Source: Perlabentimonas sp964490015
GTDB lineage: Bacteria; Bacteroidota; Bacteroidia; Bacteroidales; Tenuifilaceae
Direction of reading: 5' to 3'
Assembly (NCBI GenBank): GCA_964490015.1
Contig: CAZBBA010000005.1
Coordinates: forward strand, 34,095-98,094
DNA length: 64,000 bases
Shown here in pieces: positions 18,020 through 27,202 of this stretch. The translations under genes were made by a program, and so were the position numbers. Under the pieces are notes generated by a model. It did not search any database. It saw only the letters and a list, made by a program, of their open reading frames with translations, and was not told where the DNA came from. Numbering within the stretch: the stretch's first letter is position 1; the number at the start of each line of letters is the position of its first letter.

Positions 18020-19180
18020 CTAAAGTGCAGCCAGTAAAATTTCCCTTATCCTATCGGGGGTAATGGATTTATTCTCGCCCAATTTCCAACCCCTTTCTTC
18101 GAATCGCTTAAATATGGGTTCAAGCTGATTGCTCGATATACCATAATCGGAAAGACGTGTTTTAATTCCTAATGATTGGAAAAAAACTTCGGTTTTTTCA
18201 ATAGCCTCATCAATTTTCCTATCATCATTACCACTCTGAACTCCCCAAATCCTGTCCCCAAACTGAAGTAATTTAAGCCTCTTTTCGTCACGAGTTTTTC
18301 GGAGAAGCGAGGGCAATACAATGGACAATGTTACGGCATGATCTAAACCAAAAAATGCAGTTAATTCATGTCCAATATTATGGGTTGCCCAGTCGGAAGG
18401 TACCCCTGGGGCAATGGATCCGTTAGTAGCCATTGTGCAGCTCCACATCACATTCGCCCTTACATCATAATTCGTGGGGTTATCAATTGCCTGAGGCCCC
18501 ATCTCTATAAGAGTTTGTAGTAAGCCTTCAGCCCAACGATCTTGAACAAGAGCATTCACAGGGTATGTTAAGTATTGCTCAACAACATGGACAAAAGCAT
18601 CAACCACTCCATTGGCAACCTGATTAACGGGCAGTGAATAGGTAACCGCTGGATCTAAAACTGAGAATTTTGGGTAAACCAAGGGATGACCAAAAGATAG
18701 TTTTTCGGTAGTAGAGTTACGACTAATTACAGCAAACATGTTCATCTCAGACCCTGTTGCTGGAAGAGTTAAAACAGAACCAAATGGTATGGCCTGGGTT
18801 ATTTGAATCTTTCCACCCAGCTTTAGAATATCCCACGGATCATTACCTTTAAATGGAATTGCAGCGGCAATAAACTTAGTTCCATCGAGCACAGATCCGC
18901 CACCCACGGCCAAAATAAAATCAACTTTATCTATTCTAGCTAAATCAACTGCTTTCATAAGAGTCTCGTAGCGCGGATTGGGTTCAATTCCTCCAAACTC
19001 GAAAACGGTAAAACCCTTTAGTGCCGATTTAACCTGCTCGTATACTCCATTTCGTTTAATACTACCTCCACCAAAGGTAATCAAAACCCTCGACCCCTTA
19101 GGAATCTCATTGCTAATCTCACTTATCTTACCCTCTCCAAAGAGGATTTTTACTGGGTTATAAAAATCGAAGTTCATCAT
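18020..19180 (-). CDS. Iron-containing alcohol dehydrogenase (YqhD/BDH type)
   Basis: A protein of 386 residues. The nucleotide site GGGSIKRNGVYEQV and the loop AVGGGSVLDGTKFIA are typical. Iron ligands include Asp/His in DAFVHVVEQY and the two His of HNIGHELTAFFGLDHAVTL. The length and LTLPATGSEMN fit the NADPH-dependent butanol/aldehyde reductase group. It probably reduces aldehydes in fermentation or detoxification. It ends the strand group begun by ccsBA (23-bp gap). Start may be Met1 or Met2. Confidence 0.92.
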   Translation of the reverse strand: MMNFDFYNPVKILFGEGKISEISNEIPKGSRVLITFGGGSIKRNGVYEQVKSALKGFTVFEFGGIEPNPRYETLMKAVDLARIDKVDFILAVGGGSVLDGTKFIAAAIPFKGNDPWDILKLGGKIQITQAIPFGSVLTLPATGSEMNMFAVISRNSTTEKLSFGHPLVYPKFSVLDPAVTYSLPVNQVANGVVDAFVHVVEQYLTYPVNALVQDRWAEGLLQTLIEMGPQAIDNPTNYDVRANVMWSCTMATNGSIAPGVPSDWATHNIGHELTAFFGLDHAVTLSIVLPSLLRKTRDEKRLKLLQFGDRIWGVQSGNDDRKIDEAIEKTEVFFQSLGIKTRLSDYGISSNQLEPIFKRFEERGWKLGENKSITPDRIREILLAAL

Positions 19181-19203
19181 AATTAAAGAATTAATTGGAT
19201 TAA

Positions 19204-22200
19204 CTACTTCTCTTTAACATCTGAATCAACAATCTTGTTGTTATACCAAGCAAAAAAGCTGAGCGAGAACACACCTGCCACTACAAAGTATACCCAAGAT
19301 GGTACAGGAACGGAATCACCTCCAGCGTAGCTATGAAGCCCCGATAGGTAATAGTTCACCCCAAAATAGGTCATTATTACCGAGCCCAATCCAATGAGCG
19401 ATCCAAAGTTAAATGCAAAAATTGACTTGAAAGAGGGAATAAGTCGCATATGTAAAATAAAAGCGTAAACCAGCATGGTTATAAGAGCCCATGTTTCCTT
19501 GGGATCCCATCCCCAGTATCTGCCCCACGACTCATTTGCCCAAACGGCACCCAAAAATGAACCAATGGTTAACAGGTATAGACCCAGTGTTAGGTTAAGC
19601 TCATTGATTACCGTAATATTTGCAACCTGGGCATCAACCTTATCCCTATTCGACTTATTCTTTACTGCAAACAATGCCAGGTTAAAAAGACCAAGGATGG
19701 CGCCAAGCCCAAAAAAACCGTAGCTGGCTGTAATCACAGCCACATGAATGGTTAGCCAATACGATTTTAGTACAGGTACAAGATTGGTAATCTCAGGATC
19801 CATCCACGAGAGATGCGCCACAAAAAGGGTTAGCGTACTTAGCAACGCTGTTGCGGGTAAAACAACCCTGCTGCGTTTGGCAAAAATGAATCCTGCCAGC
19901 ATCGCCGCCCAGGCCACATATACCATCGATTCGAAACCATTGCTAAGGGGCGCTCGTCCGGCTATGTACCATCTTAGTCCAATGGCGGTTGTATGCAGTA
20001 TAAAACCCAGCAATAGTATAGCCGAAAGTGCAATGTAAGTGTAGTTACCAAATTTTGAGCGCCGGAACAGTTCCACAAAAACAAGAACCAGCAGCACCAA
20101 TCCAGTTAATCCATAAAATGGGATTAATCGCTCAAAGGGTAATAATCTATTCACAAATACCTCTGCATTTACTTTCCCCTTCGATGGAATAATTTTCTCA
20201 CCATACTTTTGCTGCAATTCCTTTATCTGACTTAAATAAGGATGAGGTGCACTCCATTGGCCTGTGCGTGCCGATTCTCTAACAGCCAGCAAATAGTTAG
20301 AGTATAGTATTGTAGATGGTTTAAGCACTAAACTATCCACATTTTCAACCGATTCGGCCATGGTTAACCATCTGTCGTCAGGATGATCTGGCAGCGGAAA
20401 TATGCGTGCCATTTGTCCCGAGAAGACCATGTAAATTACATTTACCTTCTCGTCTACCTTTATAATATCCTTCTGCAGGGCGGTTCGTTGCGATGGTTTT
20501 ACGGCAAAAGCATCCTGCACCAAATCTCTTAGTTTATACTTTGCACCTGCCTGGTGATCAAAAAAATCGACAAATGCGGCCAAATTGCCTCGAACGCCTA
20601 ATATCGATTTCAACTCACTATTCTTTACTCCGATAATTGGGGTATGCTGCCAGTACTCGGGAAACGCCGACATGCTTAGGAAAATCTGCTCGGGATTTTG
20701 CCCCATAAAGCTATTCGAGCGATTAAGCTTGCGCAACACCTCTCCGGCAAGCGTGCCAAGTGGCTTAATCCTTCCTCCCTGATCCTGAATCAGCAGTGAT
20801 CCAAATTCTTGGGCATGCTTTTTATCGGGAATTGGTGCATTCTGCGAGAGTGCGGGCAATGCAAGGCTTAACAGTGCAACAAAAACAGCTGTAGATGCAG
20901 AGCGCGAAATGAGCTGGCGAAACCTGCTTCCTCGGGTAAAAAGTGCCCAGACTATACCAACTATCAGCAGAAAATATCCAAAATAGGTTACTAAGGTTCC
21001 CCACCTATCACCATTCACCGAAAGGTATGTGCCCCTTTCGTCGGGATCGTAGGAACTCTGGTAAAATCTATATCCACCAAAGTTTAAAATATTATTCATG
21101 TAGATACTAAATGGTTTAACTAGATTCTCCTCCTCATCGTACACCTCAACATTTGAGATGAATGACGAAGGGCTATCGGAACCGGGGTAACGCTGCAGAT
21201 CGAAATCGTTGAGTTTGATACCAAAGGGGATGGGAATACTCTTTGATCCATACTTAATTCCAATCGTTACTCCAGCAAAATCCTCAACAATAGGATTATC
21301 ATCCACGTCAGAAACGGGCACAAAGATTTCTGTTGATTTGCCATTGGCCTCGGCCATAAAGACTAAAACATCGCGGCCATTATACTGTGGATTTGGGTTA
21401 TAAACCATCCTTATCCTGGCCGAAGGCCAGTGACCACGATAGGCAAAATGAAAATTTGCTGCACCATAAAATGTTTGAGGCTGCAGTTTAAATGGAGTAT
21501 TGGGTGAAAGCGTATACTCTTTCTCATCGGTCATCTTTCGCACGGAAACAGGGTAAATTGACTTTGCCACTAAACCGGAATCGGTAAGCGTAAGCGATAC
21601 ATCGAGCATCTCACCATCGCGGGTAAAACCCAGCCCTTTTTTCCCTATTGGCAAAATTTTTCCATCCCGAATAAGTACCTGCTGCGAACTTAGGCTATCG
21701 ACAACAACCAATGCTGCAATCGGGTATCCATCAAAATGCTCAACAACACTCTCCTGTGCATTTGGGATATAATCGGTTAATCGAAGTTTTATCTGCTTAT
21801 CGGATAAACGATAGGTTTTGCTATACTTATTCCTAGTGATTGGGGTATAGCTGGCCTCGCGGCAATATAGGATATCTCCATTAATACTCACGATTAGGAA
21901 TCGCTCCGACGAGGTAAAACTAGTGGTAGTTTGCCCCTCACGAATATGCATCATCCCCTCCTGCCCTAGATAACGAGTTACTGCTGCACCGGCAAGGATT
22001 ACAACAAAACCTACGTGAAAGAGCAAAATCGCCAGTTTCCCGTTCCGATATAATTTTCGAGTAAAAATTGATGCCAAAAAATTGATGGCGAGTAAAAACA
22101 TTATTAGCTCGAACCACCATGCATTGTAAATTAGTGCACGCGCAGCCGAAGTGCCAAAATCATTCTCTATAAATGTGGCTATACCACTTGCAACCGCAAA

Positions 22201-22260
22201 GGCAATAATTAGTGCGGCCATCAACATGGGTGAGGCCAGAAACCTTACAAATTTCAACAT
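19204..22260 (-). CDS. ccsBA: Cytochrome c maturation protein, fused CcsB-CcsA
   Basis: A protein of 1018 residues that exports heme and ligates it to apocytochrome c (system II). The N-terminal ResB/CcsB part has membrane helices near residues 8-30 and 42-60 and a large periplasmic domain. The C-terminal CcsA part starts near residue 740 and carries the tryptophan-rich heme motif WGRYWGWDPKETWAL, followed by helices with conserved His. Fused CcsBA is known in Bacteroidota and Epsilonproteobacteria. It implies c-type cytochromes such as NrfA elsewhere in the genome. Confidence 0.93.
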   Translation of the reverse strand: MLKFVRFLASPMLMAALIIAFAVASGIATFIENDFGTSAARALIYNAWWFELIMFLLAINFLASIFTRKLYRNGKLAILLFHVGFVVILAGAAVTRYLGQEGMMHIREGQTTTSFTSSERFLIVSINGDILYCREASYTPITRNKYSKTYRLSDKQIKLRLTDYIPNAQESVVEHFDGYPIAALVVVDSLSSQQVLIRDGKILPIGKKGLGFTRDGEMLDVSLTLTDSGLVAKSIYPVSVRKMTDEKEYTLSPNTPFKLQPQTFYGAANFHFAYRGHWPSARIRMVYNPNPQYNGRDVLVFMAEANGKSTEIFVPVSDVDDNPIVEDFAGVTIGIKYGSKSIPIPFGIKLNDFDLQRYPGSDSPSSFISNVEVYDEEENLVKPFSIYMNNILNFGGYRFYQSSYDPDERGTYLSVNGDRWGTLVTYFGYFLLIVGIVWALFTRGSRFRQLISRSASTAVFVALLSLALPALSQNAPIPDKKHAQEFGSLLIQDQGGRIKPLGTLAGEVLRKLNRSNSFMGQNPEQIFLSMSAFPEYWQHTPIIGVKNSELKSILGVRGNLAAFVDFFDHQAGAKYKLRDLVQDAFAVKPSQRTALQKDIIKVDEKVNVIYMVFSGQMARIFPLPDHPDDRWLTMAESVENVDSLVLKPSTILYSNYLLAVRESARTGQWSAPHPYLSQIKELQQKYGEKIIPSKGKVNAEVFVNRLLPFERLIPFYGLTGLVLLVLVFVELFRRSKFGNYTYIALSAILLLGFILHTTAIGLRWYIAGRAPLSNGFESMVYVAWAAMLAGFIFAKRSRVVLPATALLSTLTLFVAHLSWMDPEITNLVPVLKSYWLTIHVAVITASYGFFGLGAILGLFNLALFAVKNKSNRDKVDAQVANITVINELNLTLGLYLLTIGSFLGAVWANESWGRYWGWDPKETWALITMLVYAFILHMRLIPSFKSIFAFNFGSLIGLGSVIMTYFGVNYYLSGLHSYAGGDSVPVPSWVYFVVAGVFSLSFFAWYNNKIVDSDVKEK

Positions 22261-22292
22261 AAAACAATTAAGTGAGGTTAACGCTGGAGTGC

Positions 22293-22601
22293 TTAAATAA
22301 TCACCTGAATAACTTTCCGGATATCAACAATAATTGCATCCTCTTCGGCTTTGTAATCAGGCTTAACAGCTACGTAGATATAATGTTCATCTGTTTCGGC
22401 TAGAAATACCAGTTCTAGTTCGGGCAAAGCTGCCACCAAGTTTTCGAAAAGATCAAAGTCGTCAAGCCGTTCATAGCCGCCCATCGCATTGTACCTGAGC
22501 ACAGTGATCAAATCCTCAAGTTCAGAGTTGATAATGCTTCGTGCCAATTTCTCGGCCAAAAAGTCACGTGCTCGGTTTTTCGAAATCTTTAGGGTTTTCA
22601 T
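22293..22601 (-). CDS. Hypothetical protein, 102 residues
   Basis: A short acidic soluble protein starting at an ATG, 32 bp upstream of ccsBA on the same strand and with a TAAATTTG -7 element upstream at 22648-22655. It has no signal peptide. The first half looks helical (RDFLAEKLARSIINSELEDLI) and the second half beta-rich (LVFLAETDEHYIYVAVK). I do not recognise a family; possible co-transcription with ccsBA is the only hint. Confidence 0.65.
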   Translation of the reverse strand: MKTLKISKNRARDFLAEKLARSIINSELEDLITVLRYNAMGGYERLDDFDLFENLVAALPELELVFLAETDEHYIYVAVKPDYKAEEDAIIVDIRKVIQVII

Positions 22602-22647
22602 AGCTAATCCGGTTTGGTTAGAGCTAATTTTCGGGGCATCGATTCAC

Positions 22648-22655
22648 AAATTTAT
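22648..22655 (-). promoter_or_regulatory. Bacteroidota -7 element upstream of 22293-22601
   Basis: It reads TAAATTTG on the minus strand, an exact TAnnTTTG, 46 bases before the ATG at 22601. Confidence 0.4.
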
Positions 22656-22763
22656 GCCAATATTTTCAAAAAAACTAGAAACTCCCCAATTTTGACGAAT
22701 AGGATAAGCCAAATAGTGGTTTGCTTTTCGGCTTAATAATCCATCCTAGTCTCTAAAAAGTAG

Positions 22764-22771
22764 TACTTTTG
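22764..22771 (+). promoter_or_regulatory. Bacteroidota -7 element of aminopeptidase P
   Basis: TACTTTTG matches TAnnTTTG exactly and ends 26 bases before the ATG at 22798. No -33 box is obvious. Confidence 0.45.
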
Positions 22772-22797
22772 CTTATCCTCATCAAAAAAACAATGTC

Positions 22798-24576
22798 ATG
22801 AAAAGTAAAGATAAGATCAATAAGTTAAGAAAACTAATGGCCGATCATGGCCTTGCCGCCTACATAATCCCCAGCAGCGATCCCCACCTAAGCGAATATC
22901 TGCCCGATTGCTGGCAATTTCGCGCATGGGTTTCGGGTTTTACAGGCTCGGCGGGAACACTAGTGGTAAGCAAAAACAAGGCTGCACTTTGGACCGATTC
23001 GAGGTACTTCCTGCAAGCCGAAGAAGAACTTGCGGGATCGGGCATTGAACTTTGTAAAATGGGACTTGCAGTAACCCCATCCATGGAAAACTGGCTAGCG
23101 GCCAATCTTCATGAGAACGATATTGTGGGATTCGACGGTCAACTGCTTGCCCACTCAGCGGCCAAAAAGCTAATTTCGGACCTTAAAACAAAAGGGCTTT
23201 GCTCCCAAGCCGATGTAAATCTTATTGATGAGATCTGGGATACCCGTCCTCTGCTCCCACAAGGCAAAGCCTTTGAACACGAGCTGCGTTTTGCTGGGCA
23301 AACAGTAGCCGAAAAGATTACACAAGTACGCCTTGCACTAAAGCAGGAGAATTGCAACGCCTGCATTGCATCTGCACTTGATGAGGTAGCCTGGATTTTT
23401 AATATCCGCGGCAATGATGTGGACTACAACCCTGTTGTTCTGTCGTATGGATATATTTCGGTTGATGAGGCAATCCTATTTATCGATATCAACAAAATTG
23501 ATGATGTTCTGGCCAACCGGCTACAGGAACAAGGCGTTGAAATACTCGACTACAACGATATTGACAAGTTTATCAAGAAAATCCCCAAATCAACCGTTAT
23601 TGCTCTTGACGAGAGCAAACTCAACCACTCGTTAGCATCGCAAATTCCCAAAGGGGTGTCCATAAAATCAACGCTAAGCATACCCACCAGGCTTAAAGCG
23701 ATTAAAAATCCGGTTGAGCTTGAGAACATTAGGCAAAGCCAGGTGATGGATGGAATTGCCATGTGCGAATTCTTTTACTGGCTTGAACAGAAAATTGGAA
23801 AGGAAAATATTACAGAACTCACCATTGCCGATAAGCTGGTTGAATTCCGTCGCAAACAGAAAGGATTTGTAAGTGAGAGTTTTGGCACCATCGCAGGGTA
23901 CAAGGAACATGGAGCTATTGTACACTACAGCGCTAGCCCCGAAAGCGCATCGGAGGTTAAACCCGAAGGTTTTTTGCTGGTTGATTCGGGCGGACAATAC
24001 CTACAGGGCACAACCGATATAACCCGCATGATCCATCTAGGCAAACCATCAAAAGAGGAGATGAGCGATTACACGCTGGTGCTAAAGGGAATGATTCAGC
24101 TATCGATGCTTCAATTCCCCGTGGGAACAAGAGGATCGCAGATTGATGCTTTAGCCCGAATGGCCATGTGGCAAAAGGGGATTAACTACGGACACGGAAC
24201 CGGACACGGTATTGGGGCATTTCTGAATGTTCACGAGGGGCCGCAATCCATCAGGCCCAACGAGAACCCAGTTACCCTCGAACCCGGAATGGTCCAGTCG
24301 AACGAACCCGGCATTTACCGGGCTGGCAAGTACGGCATTCGGATTGAGAACCTAATTGCCTGCCAAAAATCGATAGACACGGAATTTGGTAGCTTCCTAA
24401 ACTTCGAAACGCTTACCCTTTGCCCTATCGACACAAAACCAGTTGATGTTGAAATGCTAAGCCCCGATGAGCGCGAGTGGCTAAACAGTTACCATAGAAT
24501 GGTATTCGAGAAACTATCGGCACATCTTAACGATGATATGAAAAACTGGCTAAAGGAAAAAACTAAGGAGATATAG
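22798..24576 (+). CDS. Xaa-Pro aminopeptidase, M24 family, long form
   Basis: A protein of 592 residues, the length of eukaryotic-type XPNPEP1 enzymes. Two creatinase_N-like domains (about 1-310) precede the M24 pita-bread domain. Metal ligands can be seen: Asp in LLVDSGGQYLQGTTDITR, His in HGTGHGIGAFLNVHEGP, Glu in SNEPGIYRAGKYGIRIENL. It removes N-terminal residues ahead of Pro from peptides in the cytoplasm. Monocistronic, with its own -7 element and a shared terminator downstream. Confidence 0.93.
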   Translation: MKSKDKINKLRKLMADHGLAAYIIPSSDPHLSEYLPDCWQFRAWVSGFTGSAGTLVVSKNKAALWTDSRYFLQAEEELAGSGIELCKMGLAVTPSMENWLAANLHENDIVGFDGQLLAHSAAKKLISDLKTKGLCSQADVNLIDEIWDTRPLLPQGKAFEHELRFAGQTVAEKITQVRLALKQENCNACIASALDEVAWIFNIRGNDVDYNPVVLSYGYISVDEAILFIDINKIDDVLANRLQEQGVEILDYNDIDKFIKKIPKSTVIALDESKLNHSLASQIPKGVSIKSTLSIPTRLKAIKNPVELENIRQSQVMDGIAMCEFFYWLEQKIGKENITELTIADKLVEFRRKQKGFVSESFGTIAGYKEHGAIVHYSASPESASEVKPEGFLLVDSGGQYLQGTTDITRMIHLGKPSKEEMSDYTLVLKGMIQLSMLQFPVGTRGSQIDALARMAMWQKGINYGHGTGHGIGAFLNVHEGPQSIRPNENPVTLEPGMVQSNEPGIYRAGKYGIRIENLIACQKSIDTEFGSFLNFETLTLCPIDTKPVDVEMLSPDEREWLNSYHRMVFEKLSAHLNDDMKNWLKEKTKEI

Positions 24577-24594
24577 TAATCTTACAAAAAATCA

Positions 24595-24635
24595 ATAACC
24601 CCAGTTTAGGCTATGTCTAAACTGGGGTTATTTTT
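24595..24635. terminator. Bidirectional terminator between pepP and porin
   Basis: A hairpin with arms AATAACCCCAGTTTAG and CTAAACTGGGGTTATT and a loop of 7 bases, followed by T residues on the plus strand. It lies between convergent genes. Confidence 0.85.
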
Positions 24636-24652
24636 GAGTTTTACAAGTTTTC

Positions 24653-25846
24653 CTAAAAACTCACTCGCGCAGCAACGCCAAGCACATTTGCCTTATTGCC
24701 CTTACTATCGGTTATTGCACCGTTCGCATCAACTCCTGTAATCTGAGTAGTGCTGATATTCTGGTACTCGAGCATAAATGCAAACCCATGCTTTATGGGT
24801 AACGTAAGGTTGGTGTAGAATAGGCTATTCTTCTCGATGGCATTAACCGTGTACCGCTCGCTCTTATTCTGATCCATGCCATAACCTAAGGTCAAAGTTA
24901 ACCAATCGGTTAACTTTGATGAGGCATTAAGCCAGAAACCCTGACTTTTCTTGTCGTACTGGGTTACATCGCCGCTAATCGGATTAACTGCAAAAGTGTG
25001 ATTACCCCCAACGCTAAACAGGTTGGCATTATTCAGGTTTGTTCCGGTATTGAACTCGCCAACCAGCGTTAAGTACTGATGTATTGGCAAATTCACATCA
25101 ACGCCAATGCCAGTGGTTTTAAACTTGAAGTCGTAGTCTTGTAGGATAATTGTTCCCTTTTCTAAAAACTGTGCGTTAACGTACGAAACTCCAACAGTAA
25201 ACTTGTTCATAATTTTTCCGGAAACGCGAGCCTGAATCATGGGGAAACCCGATAGGTTATCCTTACCTAAACCAGTTTCCTCGCGGCTACCTTCTCCAAG
25301 CGAAAGTTGAACCATTGGAAATATATTCTCAACATCCAGCTTATAGCTCAGCTGAAGCTGAGCTCTACGGAAACCATTATTTCCGGCAAACCACATGTTA
25401 CCGTTTGTATTATTGGTAGTGGCGTTGTTGGGCGAAAACAGATCCCACTGCTGTCCCATGCGCACCTCGAGTCCGCCCTTTTGAAGCGAGGCATAGCCGA
25501 GCCTCAAACGAGGTTTTGTATTGGCATCGAAGGCATTTCCAAAAAAATCGATTTCGATTACACCACCAACCTTGTACTCCTCGCCCACGATACTTCTTAA
25601 TCCAAGGCGGGTGTGTTGGGCTGTAAAGCCAAGTGCGCTCTGCCCATCACCATTGGCAATTTGAGGAGCGCCCAGCGTGGCGGCACCAAACGAGTTTACC
25701 CCAGCGGTGGAGTACACCATATCGCCTTTAATAAAACCATAAAACTTTAGATCGAGTTTCTTATTCTCCTCGGTTTCCTGGGCATTAGCTGCCACAACTC
25801 CCATAAGGAGGGCTAGCATTAAAGAAAAGTATTTCATATTCAACAT
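24653..25846 (-). CDS. Outer-membrane porin-like beta-barrel protein
   Basis: A protein of 397 residues. The signal peptide is MKYFSLMLALLMGVVAANAQ; the frame opens at an ATG three codons earlier, and Met4 (25837) is an equally good start. The mature part alternates in beta-barrel style (LGLRSIVGEEYKVGGVIEID, WLTLTLGYGMDQN) and ends with ANVLGVAARVSF, an outer-membrane-type C-terminal Phe. It looks like a DcaP/OprP-like porin. It is the last gene of the minus-strand group with mobAB (53-bp gap), so it could let formate or another anion through the outer membrane, but this is positional inference. Confidence 0.82.
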   Translation of the reverse strand: MLNMKYFSLMLALLMGVVAANAQETEENKKLDLKFYGFIKGDMVYSTAGVNSFGAATLGAPQIANGDGQSALGFTAQHTRLGLRSIVGEEYKVGGVIEIDFFGNAFDANTKPRLRLGYASLQKGGLEVRMGQQWDLFSPNNATTNNTNGNMWFAGNNGFRRAQLQLSYKLDVENIFPMVQLSLGEGSREETGLGKDNLSGFPMIQARVSGKIMNKFTVGVSYVNAQFLEKGTIILQDYDFKFKTTGIGVDVNLPIHQYLTLVGEFNTGTNLNNANLFSVGGNHTFAVNPISGDVTQYDKKSQGFWLNASSKLTDWLTLTLGYGMDQNKSERYTVNAIEKNSLFYTNLTLPIKHGFAFMLEYQNISTTQITGVDANGAITDSKGNKANVLGVAARVSF

Positions 25847-25899
25847 AGTTAAGTGATATTGATGTTTGTTGTAAAAAAGCGTTTACACACTAAAAAGTG

Positions 25900-27048
25900 T
25901 TACCTATTACAAAGTTTTTCGTTGGATTTTTTTTTAACATACTGTAGATAATCTTCCTTTACATTGAGGTTTTGATACCATCCCTGATCCAGAAACTCGA
26001 TATGCTTTACTTTAGCCTCGTCGAGTAGATGAATGATGCGTCTACCATTGTTACTCAGGATACGCTCAGCATTTGGGAGTATGGTCTTACGATAAACAGC
26101 GTAAAGCGGTTCATGCATATCGCCATCGGCTACAGGGATAACAATATCAAAATCAACTGCAAGATTAATCATATTATGGATTAGGTGGGTATTCATCTCG
26201 GGGATATCGCAGGCCGTAATAAAATTGATATCCGTTGAGGAGGCCATTAAGCACGAGCAAATGCCCATGAGTGGACCTTTGCCCGGTTCCTTGTCGGGAA
26301 CTACTCGTAACCCAGTAAATGCGAAGCGTTCAGGATCGTTGGCGCCAATAAAAATCTCCTCGAAATGGCCATCGAGCTGATCGATAATATGCTGAATTAG
26401 TGGCTTGCCGTTGATGGGCAAAAGGTATTTATCCTCTCCCATCCGCGAACTTTTACCGCCAGCTAGAATAATTGCGGTTGCCTTTTCGCGAAGAATCCAC
26501 TGGTTGTTCTTAACCAGAATTCTATCGGGATTAAAATCCCAGCTCATATTACTGAACTCTACTACCTTGTTGGCATACTCAATTACCTCTGCACAGCTCT
26601 CCTTTACGGTTCTGTCTTCGGCATTTTTGATCACTAGGAATAATCCAGGCTCAAAAACCTTTCGAATGGAGTTTGACTCGCAGATCACCAATGAATCATC
26701 GGGAATAAACTTTAGCAGAGCCTCGAATCCCTTCTCGAGGCAGTTCTTATCGACCTTTAGGAAAAAAACCTTACTGGCACCCGCCAGTAGCATTCGCGAG
26801 GTATCCTTGCTTGGGTTAAGTTCATGCTCTTCGGTAATCTCAAAATCGCTGCGCAGGGAGGTGCAAACACCGCAGCCTTTTCCACCCCGAGGGCACGACT
26901 CGGCCTCGCTGCGCTCAATAGCCACCACTTTTACACCAATAATATTATGCTTATGGGAATACTGCTGAATTAGCCTACAGGCAAACTCGGTTTTACCTGT
27001 GTTACGACCTGTTGAACCAACAATCAAAAAATTCGGCTTCCTAAGCAT
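25900..27048 (-). CDS. MobB-MobA fusion, molybdopterin guanine dinucleotide synthesis
   Basis: A protein of 382 residues. The N-terminal part (about 1-185) is MobB-like with P-loop IVGSTGRNTGKTEFACR. The C-terminal part (about 188-375) is MobA, the GTP:molybdopterin guanylyltransferase, with AIILAGGKSSRMGEDKYLL and ITACDIPEMN. MobA makes the bis-MGD cofactor that formate dehydrogenase needs, which explains its position two genes after fdhA. An insertion CPRGGKGCGVC (about residues 52-62) in the MobB half is unusual and could bind metal. Confidence 0.9.
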   Translation of the reverse strand: MLRKPNFLIVGSTGRNTGKTEFACRLIQQYSHKHNIIGVKVVAIERSEAESCPRGGKGCGVCTSLRSDFEITEEHELNPSKDTSRMLLAGASKVFFLKVDKNCLEKGFEALLKFIPDDSLVICESNSIRKVFEPGLFLVIKNAEDRTVKESCAEVIEYANKVVEFSNMSWDFNPDRILVKNNQWILREKATAIILAGGKSSRMGEDKYLLPINGKPLIQHIIDQLDGHFEEIFIGANDPERFAFTGLRVVPDKEPGKGPLMGICSCLMASSTDINFITACDIPEMNTHLIHNMINLAVDFDIVIPVADGDMHEPLYAVYRKTILPNAERILSNNGRRIIHLLDEAKVKHIEFLDQGWYQNLNVKEDYLQYVKKKSNEKLCNR

Positions 27049-27143
27049 AGAAATTTAATGAAAAATAAACTGTGCCCTGCAAATAGAAACAACTATAAGT
27101 GAAAAAGGATGACCTCAGTACCTTTATGTCAAATAAAATGAGC

Positions 27144-27181
27144 CCAAAAAGGCAAATACCTTCAAATTGAAGGTATTTGCA
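27144..27181 (-). terminator. Terminator after the OFA transporter gene
   Basis: A hairpin with arms GCAAATACCTTCAA and TTGAAGGTATTTGC and a 1-base loop, followed on the minus strand by CCTTTTTGGG. It lies 22 bases past the transporter stop and separates fdhA-fdhB-transporter from mobAB-porin. Confidence 0.8.
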
Positions 27182-27202
27182 ATTGTGAGTTTGTTAAAAA
27201 TA

